64,000 nucleotides of DNA from Pardosa pseudoannulata (lineage: Eukaryota > Arthropoda > Arachnida > Araneae > Lycosidae). Each line of letters begins with the position of its first letter. Positions within the stretch are counted from its first letter, which is position 1. Below are positions 1 to 14,200 of this stretch, one piece after another. The DNA lies in contig CM063498.1 of the NCBI GenBank assembly GCA_032207245.1, positions 54,390,244-54,454,243 of the forward strand. The letters are read 5' to 3'. Both the position numbers and the translations under genes were made by a program. The notes beneath the pieces were generated by a model that ran no database searches, was not told the origin of the DNA, and worked only from the letters and a program-made list of their open reading frames with translations.

Positions 1-2049
1 CTTCATACATGTTTTGAACTTTATTTTGAAATTTAAAGAAAGTACTTATTGCATTTCTTTTATATGGTACACTCATTGGTTTATAGTCAACATCATATTC
101 TAAAGGTTGTGAATGAAGAAAGTGAGACTCTTTGTTGATAATCTGTTGATAGTATAAATTTTAAGAACCTTATATCTTTAATGACTGGCGTAGCTTTTTA
201 GATGCGACTAAAAAATAGCCTGTAGAATTTTCCTGGGTTCTTAGAAGATTTCGTTTTGAGAGTAGGTAGAGCCAATTTTATGAACAATCTACAAAAGTTT
301 CAAGCAATTTCTTTTATTTATAAATTTTAAGTTTAAATCGATTTTTCATGATTTTCCGAACAGTGGACCTAAAATTACTTTTTTCTCAGGTACATAGACT
401 GATATCATGATAAATTACTGCATCTGTTATCATACTGCAATTTACAGAACTTATTTTACATGTGCCATAATGTTCTATTTACTTAATTTTAATTCCATTC
501 CATTTAGTTTATTTTATTTCTATAATCTTCCCTTAAAGTACCCTGTTTGTAACTTCCCTGCCAAGCTTCCAATTATAACATTGGTGAATCAAAAACCTAG
601 TTTTTTATCGCATATGCCGCTCTGGATTTTCAATCAGATGATATCAAGCATACCAGGAGTGTCACTTGGCATTCTCCTTGGCGACTGATGCGTTGCAATT
701 GTTTTATAAATTCACCCTTTTTATGATATGACATATCCTCACTCCACACAATGGCGTGTTTTTATTGTTGCCCTTGGCAGTGTTCTATCGCGCCGCCAGG
801 CCAATGGAATGTTAAAGAGGGAGACAGCTTCCGCTGTGATCCTAAAAGCCACAGACCATAGAGAGCCACACTTGCATTGATCAGCCCGGCAGCCGCAGTC
901 TATCCAGGCAGTTGCAGAATTGATGCCAGACAGCTAGGATGGATCCTGAAGAGAGATCTGGATTCCATGAAAAGAGGAGGAACCCGAAGTTGCATCCTCC
1001 ATAGTCCTTTTTGTTCCGGAGTCACTCTAAGTGACATTTTTCTTTTTGTTTACTCCTTTCATTTTATTAATTTTTATCATTTAAAAAACTCAATCAATTG
1101 GCTTCTATTATTTTTTTTAAATTTCATTTTAATATCAATAAAATCCATTAATCTGTAACTTCTTCTCTCCTTTTTAATGCCTATTGTGTTTTTTTTTGTT
1201 ACTTTAAAATTTAAACTTAAGTTGGCGAAAAACCAAATTTAATTTAAATATTAAATATCGGGTTAGGGACATAGAGCGTACTTTCACTATACATCAGCAC
1301 TCATCAAATATGCTCTTTTTATTGTCTTTTCTGTGGGTTTTTTTTCAGGTACCAACCTTTTATGTTTTGTTCCACGCTTACATCGCTACAGAAACCCTCC
1401 TTCTGTAACAACATGTAACAAATAAATATTTTTTCAAGAGGTTTTTCCTTTTTCTTAAATGGCATCCTATGATACTAAAAACGAGAGCTGATCACTAACA
1501 TGACATGCTGTAATATTCAAAATTGTTTAAAATTCCAATTTATTTGGTACTATGCAGTCCATATTAACTTAGATTTAAAATATGCATCGATATGTAATCT
1601 GCAGAAATAACTTGTAATTTAAATAGTTAAAAGGAAAAAAACTACCAGTTTAAATATATTTATACACTGTCTATCAATAAGTATTTGAACACCTGTGATA
1701 GAAAAGAAAAACTAACTTTATTCAAAATCAATAGTTGGTAGAGCCTCTGAGAGTAAGAAAAGTTTTAAATGTAAATAATTTTGAATAGTACAAAATGTCT
1801 TCTTTTGTGAGCTGTATCAAAAATATCATAGGATTTATTTATAAAAACGAAAAATCTAGTGAGACGAGATTTATTAACTATTATGTGTAAACACAGTACT
1901 GTAAAAAGTATGTTTAAATTATATAAAGTTACTTGTCATGACTTTACTTCTGGAATCTATTGAAAAGTAAATTTACCAATATGGGTGGCTTGAAAATACA
2001 CAAAATGACAACCCCAAAGTTAAAGTTATAAATAATAGTAGATGTTTAA
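1..2049. other. Intronic or intergenic AT-rich DNA with one GC-richer block
   Basis: There is no supportable gene. The segment 780-1010 is clearly richer in G and C than its surroundings and has an open frame (877-1158, plus), but no recognisable motif. It may be a fragment of an unnamed mobile element followed by an AT-rich tail. A Tc1 end lies at 1663-1757 and is listed separately. Confidence 0.5.
1663..1757 (-). mobile_element. Tc1-like transposon remnant, 3' end with terminal repeat only
   Basis: The sequence starts with the inverted-repeat end TACACTGTCTATCAATAAG and continues through the reverse complement of the last codons of a Tc1 transposase (AGAGGCTCTACCAAC-type end). It matches the 3' end of the Tc1 copy at 16050-16140, turned round. 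Nothing further of the element is present, so this is a truncated or solo end of about 95 bp. Confidence 0.8.
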
Positions 2050-5000
2050 AAATTTAAGATGCCAAATTATGATTTATAGGATTGTCCTCTAACTTCAATA
2101 TAAAAAACAAATTGTTCCTGAATTGAACTGTCTTCGGAAAGATACGCTGGAACTCATGACTTAATACAAACTACTATAGACAGGTTATACCCAATGAGTG
2201 TCTCGAAATACGATATATAAACCCTGTCATTTGAACGCTCTAAAACGGATGGGTGTCTGCTCTCAATACATCTGAATTCATACTGATACAGAATAGGCCT
2301 TATATATGACTCAGATTAATTACGTGCAGTAGAATAAGTCAATTTGGCATGAATTATATTGAGGCAATCACATGCGACGTTCGAGCGTGAAATAAGTTAG
2401 AATACTGATATCCTCTCCCATATTGTAGTATAGGGAAAATAATCACCAAAACCTTGTATTACATTAAGTAACTAATTTACGTAAGACAAATCTTGAAAGT
2501 AAGAGTATAAGACAGTAATTGGTATACTTTTTTGGAAGCGGGTCCAAAAATAAAAGTATAAAATATCTGGCAAATATATTTTATTCTAAAACTTGAAAAT
2601 ATATTACAGTGCATTTACTTATATTACAATGCAAAACGATACTGATGTATTGAATAAAACTTCAAACTTTTTATTTTTATTCATATTCAAACTGCAGTGT
2701 ACTAATTCTGACAAGTAATGGTAAATGCTCATTTGATAGTTTAATCTAATAGAATTCTTCACAGAAGAAATCACTTTTTAACCTATAAAAGACGAATCAA
2801 GATTAGCTGTAATTTTCTAGAGGTGATATTTGCTAAACTTGCTTTCGATAAAAATATTTCAAGGTCCATTCATCGTTAAAATCACGGAATTCTGAATCAA
2901 CTTCACGATTTTACTTGTTCAGAAAGATACGTTGGAATTCATAGCTTAGCACAAAAAACTATAGACAGGTTATACCCAATGAGAGAATCAAAATACGTTA
3001 TACAAACCCTGCCATTTAAACGCTCTAAAATGGAAGGATTACTGCTCTCTCTACATCTGAATTCATACTGCTAAAGAATAGGCCTTATATATAACTCAGA
3101 TTAATTACGTGCAGTACAATAAGTCAATTGGCATGCATGCTATTGACACAGTCACATGCAACGTATGAGCGTGAAATAAGTTCGAATACTGTTTTTCAAT
3201 CTCATATTTTAGTATGAAGAATATATACACCAAAACCTGTATTACATTGAGTAACTAATTTACATAAGAATGATCTTGAAACTAAGAGTCTAAGCCAGTA
3301 ATTGGTATACTTTTTTGGAAGCGGGCCAATAAATAAAAAGTAAAAATATCTGGCAAATATAATTTATTCTAAAATTTGAAAACATATTACAATGCATTTA
3401 CTTATAGTACAATGCAAAACGATATTGATGTAATGAATAAAACTTTAAACTTAAATTACCAAACTATGGTTTATAGGATTGTTATCTAACTTCAATATAA
3501 AAAACAAATTGTTCATGAACTGAAGTGTATTCAGAAAGATTCGCTGGAATTCATGAGTCAATACAAATGACTATTGACAGGTTACACCCAATGAGAGTCT
3601 CGAAATACGGTACATAAACCCTGCCATTTAAACTCTGTAAAATGGATGGGTTTTCTGATTCTACATCTGATTCCATACTGCTACAGAATAGGCCTTATAT
3701 ATGACTCAGATTAATTGCGTGCAGTACAATAAGTCAATTTGGCATGAATGCTATTGAAGCAGTCCCATGCGACATTTGAGCTTGAGCGAATAATTTAGTA
3801 TACTGATATCCTCCCCCCTATTGTAGTATGGGGAAAATGTACACCAAAACTGTATTACATTGAGTAACTAATTTACATAAGAAAGATCTTGAAACTAACA
3901 GTTTAAGACAGTAATTGGTATATTTTTTGAAAGCGGGCCAAAAAACAAAAGGAACCATATCTGTCGAATATAATGTATTATAAAATTTTAAAATAGTTTA
4001 CTTATATTACAATTCAAAATAATATTGATGTAATTAATAAAATTTCATCCTTTTTTTTGTATATTCAGATGCAGACTGCAGTGTACTAATTCTGACAAGT
4101 AATGGTATATGCTCATTAGATAGTTTAATTCTAATAGAATTCTTCCTAAAGTTCATAGAAGAAATAAATTTTTAACCAATAAAAGACGAATCAAGATTAG
4201 CTGTAATTTTCTGGAGGTGATATTTGCTAAACTTGCTTTCAATAAAAATATTTCAAGGTCCATTCATCGTTAAAAGCATGGACCTCTGAATCCACTTCAT
4301 GATTTTAATTGTTCAGAAAGATATGCTGGAATTCATGACTTAGAACAAATGATTATAAACAGGTTACATCCAATGAGAATCTCGAAATACGGTATATAAT
4401 CCCTGCCATTTAAACGCTCTAAAATGGATGGTTTTTCTTATTCTACATCTGATTTCATACTGCTACAGAGTAGGCCTTATATATGACTCAGATTAATTAC
4501 GTGCAGTACAATAAGTCAATTTGGCATGAATGCTATTGAAGCAGTCCCTTGCGACATTTGGGCTTGAGAGAATAAGTTAGAATACTGATATCCTCCCCCC
4601 TAATGTAGTATGGGGAAAATGTACACCAAAACCTGTATTAAATTGAGTAACTAATTTACATAAGAAAGATCTAGAAACCAGTAATTGGTATACTTTTACG
4701 GAAGCGGGCCAAAAAATATCTCGCAAATATAATTTATTCTAAAATTTGAAAACATATTACAATGCATTTACTTATATTACAATGCAATAAGATATTTATG
4801 TAATGAATAAAACTTTAAGCTTTTTTTAATTCATATTTAAATTACAGTGTATTAATTCTGACAAGTAATGGTAAATGCTCATTTGATAGTTTAATCTAAT
4901 AGAATTCTTCACAGAAGAAATCACTTTTTAACCTATAAAAGACGAATCAAGATTAGCTGTAATTTTCTGGAGGTGATATTTGCTAAACGTACTTTCGATA

Positions 5001-8000
5001 AAAATATTTCAAGGTTATTCGTCGTTAAAAGCACGGAACTTCACGATTTTACTTGTTCAGAAAGATACGCTGGAATTCATGACTTAGCACAAATGACTAT
5101 AGACAGGTTATACCCATTGAGAGTCTCGAAATACGATATATAAAGCCTGCCATTTGAATGCTCTAAAATGGATGGGCGTCTGCTCTCGCTACATCTGATT
5201 TCATACTGCTACAGAATAGGCCTTATATATGACTCAGATTAATTACGTGCAGTACAATAAGTCAATTTGGTATGAATGCTATTGAGGCAGTCACATGCGA
5301 CGTATGAGCATGAAATAAGTTAGAATACTGATATCCTCCCCATATTGTAGTATGGGGAAAATGTGCTCCAAAATCTGTATTACATTGAGTAACTAATTTA
5401 CTTAAGAAAGATCTTGAAACTAAGATATTACGACAGTAATTTTTATACATTTTTGGAAGCGGGTCAAAAAACAAAAGGAAAAATAACTGTCGAATATAAT
5501 TTATTCTAAAATTTGAAAGCATATTACAATGCATTTACTCATATTACAATGCAAAATGATATTGATATAATGAATAAAACTTCAACTTTTTTTATTCATA
5601 TTCAAACTGCAGTGAACTAATTCTGACAAGTAATGGTAAATGCTCATTTGATAGTTTAATTCTAATAGAATTCTTCCTAAGTTTCATAGAAGAAATCATT
5701 TTTTAACTTATATAAGAAGAATCAAAATTAGCTGTAATTTTCTGGAGGTGGTATTTGATAAACCTGTTTTAGATAAAAAAAATTTTCAAGGTTTATTCAT
5801 CGTTAAATTCACGGAGCTCTGAATGAACTTGACGATTTTACTTGTTCAGAGAGATATGCTGGAATTCATGACTTAGCACAAATGACTACAGTCAGGTTAT
5901 ACCTAATGAGTGTCTCGAAATACGATATATAAACCCTGCAGTTTGTACGCTCTAAAATGGATGGGTGTCTGTTTCCCTACATCTGAATTCATACTGCTAG
6001 AGAATTGGCCTTATATATGACTCAGATTAATTACTTGCAGTACAATAAGTCAATTTGGCACGAATGCTATTGAGACAGTCACATGCGACGTATGAGCGTG
6101 AAATAAGTTAGAATACTGATATCCACCCCCATGTTGTAGTATGGGGAAAATGTACACCAAAACCTGTATTACATTGAGTAACTAATTTACATAAGAAAGA
6201 TCTTGAAACTAAGAGTTTAAGCCAGTAATTGGTATATATTTTGAAAGCGGGCCAAAAAACAAAAGGAAACATATCTGTCGAATATAATGTATTCTAAAAT
6301 TTTAAAATAGTTTACTTATATTACAATGCAAAATGATATTGATGTAATTAATAAAATTTCACCCTTTTTTGTATATTCAGATGGAGACTGCAGTATACTA
6401 ATTCTGACAAGTAATGGTATATGCTCATTTGATAGTTTAATTCTAATAGAATTCTTCCTAAAGTTCATAGAAGAAATCAATTTTTAACCAATAAAAGACG
6501 AATTAAGATTAGCTGTAATTTTCTGGAGGTGATATTTGCTAAACTTGCTTTCAATAAAAATATTTCAAGGTCCATTCATCGTTAAAAGCATGGACCTCTG
6601 AATCCACTTCATGATTTTAATTGTTCAGAAAGATATGCTGGAATTCATGACTTAGAACAAATGATTATAAACAGGTTACATCCAATGAGAATCTCGAAAT
6701 ACGGTATATAATCCCTGCCATTTAAACGCTCTAAAATGGATGGTTTTTCTTATTCTACATCTGATTTCATACTGCTACAGAGTAGGCCTTATATATGACT
6801 CAGATTAATTACGTGCAGTACAATAAGTCAATTTGGCATGAATGCTATTGAAGCAGTCCCTTGCGACATTTGGGCTTGAGAGAATAAGTTAGAATACTGA
6901 TATCATCTCCCATATTGTAGTATGGGGAAAATGTACACCAAAACCTGTATTACATTAACTAATTTACATAAGAAAGATCTAGAAACTAGTAATTGGTATA
7001 CTTTTTTGGAAGCTGGCCAAAAAAAATCTGGCAAATATAATCTATTCTTAAATTTGAAAAACATATTACAATGCATTTACTTATATTACAATGCAATAAG
7101 ATATTTATGTAATGAATAAAACTTCAAACATTTTTTAATTTATATTTAAATTACAGTGTACTAATTCTGACAAGTAATGATAAATGCTCATCTGATAGTT
7201 TAATCCTAATAGAATTCTTCCTAAGGTTCATAGAAGAAATCACTTTTTAACCTATATAAGACGAATCGAGATAAGCTGTAATTTTCTGGAGGTGATATTT
7301 GCTAAACTTGCTTTCGATAAAAATATTTCAAGGTCCATTCATCGTTAAAAGCATGGAACTCTGAATCAACTTTATGATTTTATTTGTTCAGAAAGATACG
7401 CTGGAATTCATTAGCAGAAATGACTATAGACAGGTTATACCCAATGAGTCTCGAAATACGATATATAACCCTGCCATTTGAAAACTCTAAAATGGATGGG
7501 CGTTTGCTCTCCCTACATCTGAATTCATACTGTTACAGAATAGGCCTTATATATGACTCAGATTAATTACATGCAGCACAATAAGTCAATTTGGCATGAA
7601 TGCTATTGAGGCAGTCACATGCGAAGTATGAGCGTGAAATAAGTTAGAATACTGATATCCTCCCCAATATTGTAGTATGGGGAAAATATACACCAAAACC
7701 TGTATTACATTGAGTAACTAATTTACATAAGAAATAATGTAATCTTGAAACTAAGAATTTAAGCCAGTAATTTTTATACATTTTTGGAAGCTGGCCAAAA
7801 AACAAAAGGAAAAAACACCTGGCGTGTGTAATTTATTCTAAAATTTTGAAATAGTTTACTTATATTACAATGCAAAATGATATCAATGTAATAAATAAAA
7901 CTTCAATCTTTTTTTCAGTATATTCAGATTCAAACTGCGTTGTACTAATTTTGACAAGTAATGGTAAATGCTCATCTGATTAATTCCAATTCTAAAAAAC

Positions 8001-8212
8001 TATTTTCTAATAAAAATTATGTAATAAAGTTTAAATCTAATAAATTTTTCCCTACTATTCATAGAGGAAATACTTGTTTACCTATATCAGACGAATCAAA
8101 ATTATCTGTAATTTTCTTGAGGTGATATTTTCTAAACTTGCTTTTGATAAAAAAATATTTCAAGGTCAATTCATCGTTAAAAGAACGGAATACTGAATCA
8201 ACTTCAAGATTC
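2050..8212. repeat. Tandem array, about 770-bp unit, about eight copies with trimer higher-order structure
   Basis: The phrase GATATTGATGTAATGAATAAAA and its variants recur near 2631, 3411, 4013, 4784, 5550, 6327, 7091 and 7871. Spacings are about 765-780 bp, except one of about 600 bp. Other landmarks in each unit are GGCCTTATATATGACTCAG and GGAGGTGATATTTGCTAAAC. Units three apart are more alike than neighbours: 4310-4610 and 6617-6905 are almost identical at an offset near 2307. The first and third units carry a different, shorter segment (about 2055-2140 and 3450-3530) in place of the usual one. The small open frames here are not genes. Confidence 0.93.
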
Positions 8213-8785
8213 TAGTACAGATTTTGAAATTAATCTATTTATTTATATATTCACAATAACCCAAACATGTACATGTTTATAATATACTCACCATATTTAC
8301 AATGATGCTATATATTTGCCATTTTTCCATACACATTCAGATACATGAGATTTTATGTTAAGTGAGAATATCATGGGTGGAGCATAAAAAATTGAATTTC
8401 TCAAAATAAAACTTTAATTCACCTATATAGACTCTTCTAGTTCTTGGATGAAGAGAAAAGTCAATCTATCAAAAATGTATCAAAGATGCATTTATACGTA
8501 TTACTTGCTATTTATGCAATACGTGTAGTTAAAGATGCCTTGGTTATACCTTAGTAAACAACAAAAACTCAGTATACCTTAATAACCAAAAAAATTAATT
8601 AATTTTCTTCGGAGCAGATGGAATCTCCAAGCAAGCAATCCTTGATAAGCATCTTTCATATTAGATTAAGTTAGTTATAACTAAAATATTTTTAACCCCA
8701 TCATAAGAAAGTATTTTCAACGAACTTAGCATCATTACATGATTACATTGAAGTATACGGGCACAACTTCGGAAAGGAAAATCCC
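8213..8785. other. AT-rich DNA, nothing recognised
   Basis: No open frame, repeat or mobile-element signature could be supported here. Confidence 0.5.
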
Positions 8786-9430
8786 CTATATAATAATATC
8801 CTAAGTTATCTGTCCGTCTCTCCTCGAATTAATGAATCGGCTGGACCTGGAATACATAGAGGCATCCATATTGAATTCTTCATGGGTTAGGATTAGCAAA
8901 ATTCAAAGCGAATAAAGTTTATCTTCTCCCAAACTATATATACTTTTTCTAAGTTAAATTGGTGCAAATATGCTTCCTACCGCTGAAAACAATACTGTAG
9001 TCTTTAAAAAGTTCGAAATCCCCCCCTTCCCCCCCTTTTCGAACGTTTAATGCCATTACATCAAGCCATATTTTCTCGGTTAAGAGCAGGTGATTAAATT
9101 TATTAATTTATCACGTAATAAATAGGTAAAAATGCCATTTTTTTCTAGCATTTCTTTAATCATCTCATGTAACCATTTCTTATTTTAAATTATTTAAATA
9201 TCGCCTGCATTATTCTCATATGTTTTATCACTGAACTTAGATATAACGCAAAAACAAATTCTTTTATATTTGACTTAAATAATATATTAGATACATATGT
9301 GATAGTTTTAAATTTAATCATCGATCATTTCTTGTTGCAAGATATTTCTCAGTAAAACCCCAAACCATTTCTTTACCTGCCGCATGGAGTTATTTAAAAT
9401 TCTGGAAAATTAAAAATAATACTGATTCCG
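8786..9430 (-). repeat. Dispersed repeat D, copy 1 (reverse orientation)
   Basis: The reverse complement of this stretch matches 42700-43465. Landmarks are TATATAGGGG, the CGGACAGATAA run, GATGCCTCTATACATTCCAGG-type words, CGCCTGCTCTTAACCG and TACCTGCCGCAT. Copy 1 lacks the 227-bp insertion found in copy 2, so it preserves something close to the empty site near 9145-9170. No coding capacity was seen. The terminus TATATAGGGG followed by a (CGGACAGA)-type run resembles ends of dispersed elements in other invertebrates, but the class is not established. Confidence 0.8.
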
Positions 9431-9939
9431 TCATATGAAGTTCAATATGTTACTAAGTAAATAAAAAACTAAATTTTTTATATGTTTCACATTGTTTATG
9501 CTATAAAAATCAGATACAATAGATGCTTCAGTTTATATTCAGCAGAAATGACTCTGTTATTAATAGATTTATAAGAAGGTACCGAAACATTATTTGTAGC
9601 AAAGCTCTGTTAATTGTTTTTATATTAAACCTCTCAGTAATATACCACTCTTCCATATAATGTATTGATTTATTTGTAAGCAATATCTTTCTTTTTCAAA
9701 TATTTCGTTTGAAGTATTATGACTATGATACAAGATCAGAGATAAAAAATATATTCAAAAGTTTCTGGGTATTGGAAACAGAAAAATCAATTTGATGACT
9801 TCTACTGAAAAAAAAAAGAAGAATTCTGGCTCTTTTGTTTACTTTAGAAAGCTGCGATCGGTTTTTGTGTATTCATATGTATATAAGTTGGATAGTATTT
9901 TCCTTTTAATAATTTCCCCTTTATATTTAGTGTGAGTAT
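9431..9939. other. AT-rich DNA, nothing recognised
   Basis: No supportable gene or repeat. Confidence 0.5.
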
Positions 9940-10440
9940 TGTAAAACACCTTACACAGTCGCACACATTTTGTTACCGTACTGTTGTCTCAGATCAATGT
10001 ATATAATTAATTTTTTTTTAAAAATTTATCTCCGAATCTTGACACAATCATTGGTCAAATGCCACATCCAGGCTTGTATCCCTTTTTTCACTGAACAGGT
10101 TTTTATTATGAAATCTGAATTCTGTGATTTTTTTTGTACGTTAATCATTATTTTAAATTTTTAATTATTAATTTTCAATTTAACAATTTATTTTTAATTT
10201 TCAATTTCTGAATTTTTAATTTTCTTATAATGTAATAAACTATCTTGTATATATTTGCTATTTTACTATCTCCGTTTGTTTAATTTTTATGTGTTTTAAC
10301 ATTTAATTTATTGTTTCTTCTATTTTATCCTCAAAATTCTTTTTTCTTGTGCTTTTTTGCTTTTCTATCTGTTACTTTGTTTTTATTTTCGTTTTGTTGA
10401 GCTCAGTTTGTCCTTTCAGGAATTAGCACCACTAAATTCC
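9940..10440 (+). repeat. Dispersed repeat F, copy 1
   Basis: It shares a series of words with 58935-59505 in the same orientation: ACAGTCGCACA, AATCATTGG, CACATCCAGGCTT against CGCATCCAGGCTT, GAAATCTGA, CAGTTTGTC and GGAATTAGC.CCACTAAATTCC. The order is kept over about 500 bp, with diverged AT-rich sequence between. The family is unknown and no protein signature was seen. The open frames at 9970-10164 and 10357-10599 look incidental. Confidence 0.7.
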
Positions 10441-10636
10441 AACCAATCTTTATATTTAAAGCTCGAAACGAGTTTCAATTCCAATTTCAATATAATGAAA
10501 ATAGATTTCTTAATGAAAGGTGAAATAATTTATTGTACTAATGTGGTAGACTTGCTTCCCGTCATCGACCATATCAAAACAAAACTAAACAGTAAATAGA
10601 CATAATGGGTAAACAATATGTGCCCGTTTAGCAAAA

Positions 10637-11285
10637 TGCACAATAGAGCAATTTCTCGCAATGTCACGAACTATAATGCCCTTCCCATTCATTTTCGTTT
10701 TTACAATAGCCAATAAACAGACAATAAACTGCCCTTCCACTTGAAACTGAAGCCAGAATTGTCAAGTTGAGATGTGCCCTGCTGCGTGAAATCACCTTAT
10801 GAGTTAATTTCAAGACCATTTAATACTTAATCTTGGATTATTTTCTGTGACCGATATTCATACTTGTTCAAAATTTGCTTTAAGCAGTAAATCCCTGTTT
10901 ATTTAGCCTCCATGTAATAAAATGTTTATGGGAGCACAAGATATGAGTTCTACTATATTACAGTTGAGATATACAGTGGACTTCTGCGTCATAATGATGT
11001 CAAAAGTCGCCAGAGATAGTAATTTTGTACCGTAAATTCTCTTTTTGTGCGTTATAATGACGATTTCTGACATCATTATGACACCTATGTCACCTGTGAC
11101 ATATCTCGACTGCTACATGGTAGCACTCTAAAGGGGATATCTCAACTTATGACGATTTTGGCTTTCGTTTCGAACGGAAGGACATCATATTGGCTGCCTG
11201 TTGGATATTGTAAACATGAAAATGAATGGGAAGGGCATTAAAATAGTTTGTGACGTTGCATGGAATCGCTCTATCATTTTATTAA
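10637..11285. mobile_element. Fold-back (long inverted repeat) element E, about 650 bp
   Basis: The left arm (about 10637-10800) and right arm (about 11140-11285, reversed) share CAATGTCACGAACTATAATG-like and CCCTTCCCATTCATTTTC words, making imperfect terminal inverted repeats of about 150 bp. A nested inner pair, GTCATAATGATGTCA at 10989-11003 and TGACATCATTATGAC near 11076-11090, is a perfect 15-bp inverted repeat. A single-arm relative lies at 35224-35385. No transposase is encoded. It is best read as a MITE-like or fold-back non-autonomous DNA element of unassigned superfamily. Confidence 0.72.
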
Positions 11286-14200
11286 AACTCACGATCTAAT
11301 TTCATTTTTACAATGTTTGACAAGCTAAAAATACTGGTTACGCTAGAAATCGATAAAACACTGCTCTTCATACCGGAAATTGTGTGTTTAAATTCCATTG
11401 GTAGTACTAGTGTTCGGAATAGGTTTTAAGCTGTAGGTTTTGCTCTCATTATCTCCCGTATAGTTAAAGGGTGGTTTGACATCAGAATGGGGTGCCACTG
11501 TTAACTAGGCGATAAAGATCTCAACATGGCGACCTAACTTTTTATTTCTGATCTCGCAGTCCCTATAGTTTGATTTATATTATTTATTATTATTTGTATC
11601 CCTTTCTCAATGCGCAGCACTTTTGTTACTTACTATATGCACCAAATTCTTAATGGCTATCAATTTTGTGATATTAAATTTATCGGCTTTAGGGACCAAC
11701 AGTGATTTTACTGAAAATCTAACCCAGTTAAATTCGTACGGTAGTCTATGACTAGAGCAGATGAACAGCAAGGTTTTGGCCAGGAAGGCAACGGCCGTTT
11801 TACTTTGGTTAACGAAAAACCAAGACGTTGTAATGGCACCATGACTGTATATCAGACATTGTAAATACATGTTTTATCTGTTGGATCCAGTGTAATTTTA
11901 AAGAGGACTTTAGAAATTTATTACCATAAGCAATGTTCTTTTCTGAAAAAAATTAGACCCAAAATTAATGTAAACAAACTGTCATTTTTAACACGTACAG
12001 GAGCAGGTAGGAGCCTAGAGAATGGGCAGGACTCCTGCGAGAGCCCCTCCCCTCCCAAAGTATCACTCACTGTATTCCCAACCGGCTTGTAACTGGGATC
12101 ATTCCCAGAAAGCGTGGCCTAATGTAGTTTGTGTTATTTTCATTTCTACTTTTATTATTATTATTATTATTAATGTTCCTTTTTTATATTATTATTTTTT
12201 AACTCATAATTTCTTTCTCTTTTTAATACAATTTGTAATTTTTATTGTTTATTTTTAAATAAAGTTAATCGCTATGGTTAGGAGCATGCTGTGCGATTTG
12301 TGTTCCTAGTGTTGCGCTCAATGCCTATGCCACCCGTACTCAGTGGTTGCTTGCAACCCGCAGGTGTTACGTTTTCGTTTAAAGTCTATTTCAAACTGGT
12401 TTACAATTCCTTTCTCCAATAGCTCACTATAGTTAATTTTTTAAATAATTTAGAGCCCTGTGTTTGTAAACTATAAAAGTCGCAAAAAAAAGACCAAGGG
12501 ACCTTATAATAAGGGATTATCCTTATTTCATTGATATCATGTTGGTATTATCAACAAACTTTATTTTAATAGCGTATTAATGTCCTTTAAAAATTAAATT
12601 TTCTAAATACCATTTACAAAATTTACTCTTTTCTTTATTTCTATACCTCAATTTGCAGCCAATGAAAGTGAAATTAGTTTATACATTTGTTAATAAAAAC
12701 ATTGCCAGTAATTTTTTGAAATCCGTCAATGGGTAACCTATTCTGAAGTAACACCCAAAAGAGTAAACTGTAGTTGGGCGAAAACGGAACTCTAATTACG
12801 ATGTGTGAGGCGCCAGTCATCGCTGGTTGAGACAGAACAGACTTACGGTTTTTGGTTTTTTATTATTCAAGCACGAAAAACATATGTATTAGTCACTTCG
12901 GTGTAAATCGCCCGACGATAAAGTCGGTATTCGAATTCGTTAATTCTTATTCAATCTCATTCGCATTAAAAGTTAAAGTTTTAGAAAATTGGCCTGTTCA
13001 TTGGTTTACATGTGTCCACATAATTCTTGTGTCCAGACCTGGGAGATGGGTAAGTTACCCAATCGTTTCTATTCATTTATAATCTTGTATTACATTTTGT
13101 AAACAATTAATTCTTTACATCTTTCTTTATTCGTAAGGGGAATTAAAGATCCCCAGTAGTAAAAAGAGTAAACTTCCCTCCTACCACTCTAAATCTACAC
13201 AGTGCATGACGTTTTTACAGTTATTATACCTGGCCATTTTGAGAAATTTTTGCATTTTGGTATTTCAAGAAATATGACTTTTCAGGGATAAGACAGAAAG
13301 CTAACAGTGAAACTCCTAAATATGATTCTCCTCTTTTTTTCTCGAAAATTCTCACATAAAGATATTGTTTTTTATTTGTGATCAAATGGAATTGTGGATG
13401 CATATGACGCAGATATTATCTAGAACTAAATTATTATAATGTATCGAAAGAGATATTTAACGAAAAAGGTTTGTCAAAACAATAAGAATTAAATGAAATT
13501 TAAAGTATAGTTTTAACCGCTAAAGTATTTGGGTGTAAATTTTCATATGTGTTTCTTATTATGAATTATAATTTTCACTTTCAAATTCCCTCCTCTTGCA
13601 ATTTGCTCTTTTAATTCCTTCCGTACACACACGCAGACCAAAGAATAATTCCAAAAATAAAATTTTCCAGATTTGAGCTAGTCTAAAACATAAAAATTCA
13701 TCAAAATCCCTGTGTTAGTATGATTTATAAGTGTTAGATGTATTTTGCAAATACGAAACAAATAGAATTATGATACTGCCTTTCAGAATAAACCTTAAAA
13801 CGAGCTTCAAAGATTGCTTATTTAATTATGTACGCATTTTGTACTTTTGCGCAGCTGTCTTTAACTATATATTATGCAAAATGCTACGAAAACTTCCTAA
13901 TGAATAGGTTGTTTGGTATTTCAACAGATCTGTCTGCCTCATCAAATATATTTGTGACTTGGATAGCTTTGATATTTGGGTATTATTTATTTTTTAACAT
14001 CTCCTTAATAAAATACTATGTGAATATGCATATCAGATATTTAGCTGAGTAATTACATATCTGTCTGCTAATGAAAAATGTTATGTACAAAGAAATATTT
14101 TCTATCTATACGTTATATATTATTTACCAACAACTATTCTAAATGTTTCCCTAAGCAGTATAGTATACATGAATTTAGAAGGTTTAAGTATTGAATTAAA

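Noticed and set aside
4480..4500. TGACTCA words in the 770-bp units as AP-1 binding sites
   Set aside because: They match the consensus and recur once per unit, but only because the unit repeats. There is no independent sign of regulatory function.
2050..8212. Small frames inside the 770-bp array (5262-5534 minus, 6922-7119, 7384-7566)
   Set aside because: They are not conserved between units and are broken in the other copies, so they are by-products of the satellite.
11607..11870. 87-codon minus-strand frame with balanced composition
   Set aside because: It looks less random than most, but no motif could be assigned and the flanks show no exon signals. It is left as unassigned.
13100..13200. 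Candidate for the cyclase 3' exon (a TYW-like reading on the minus strand)
   Set aside because: The frame does not give GKGK before it and lacks a proper acceptor. The similarity is limited to a few residues.
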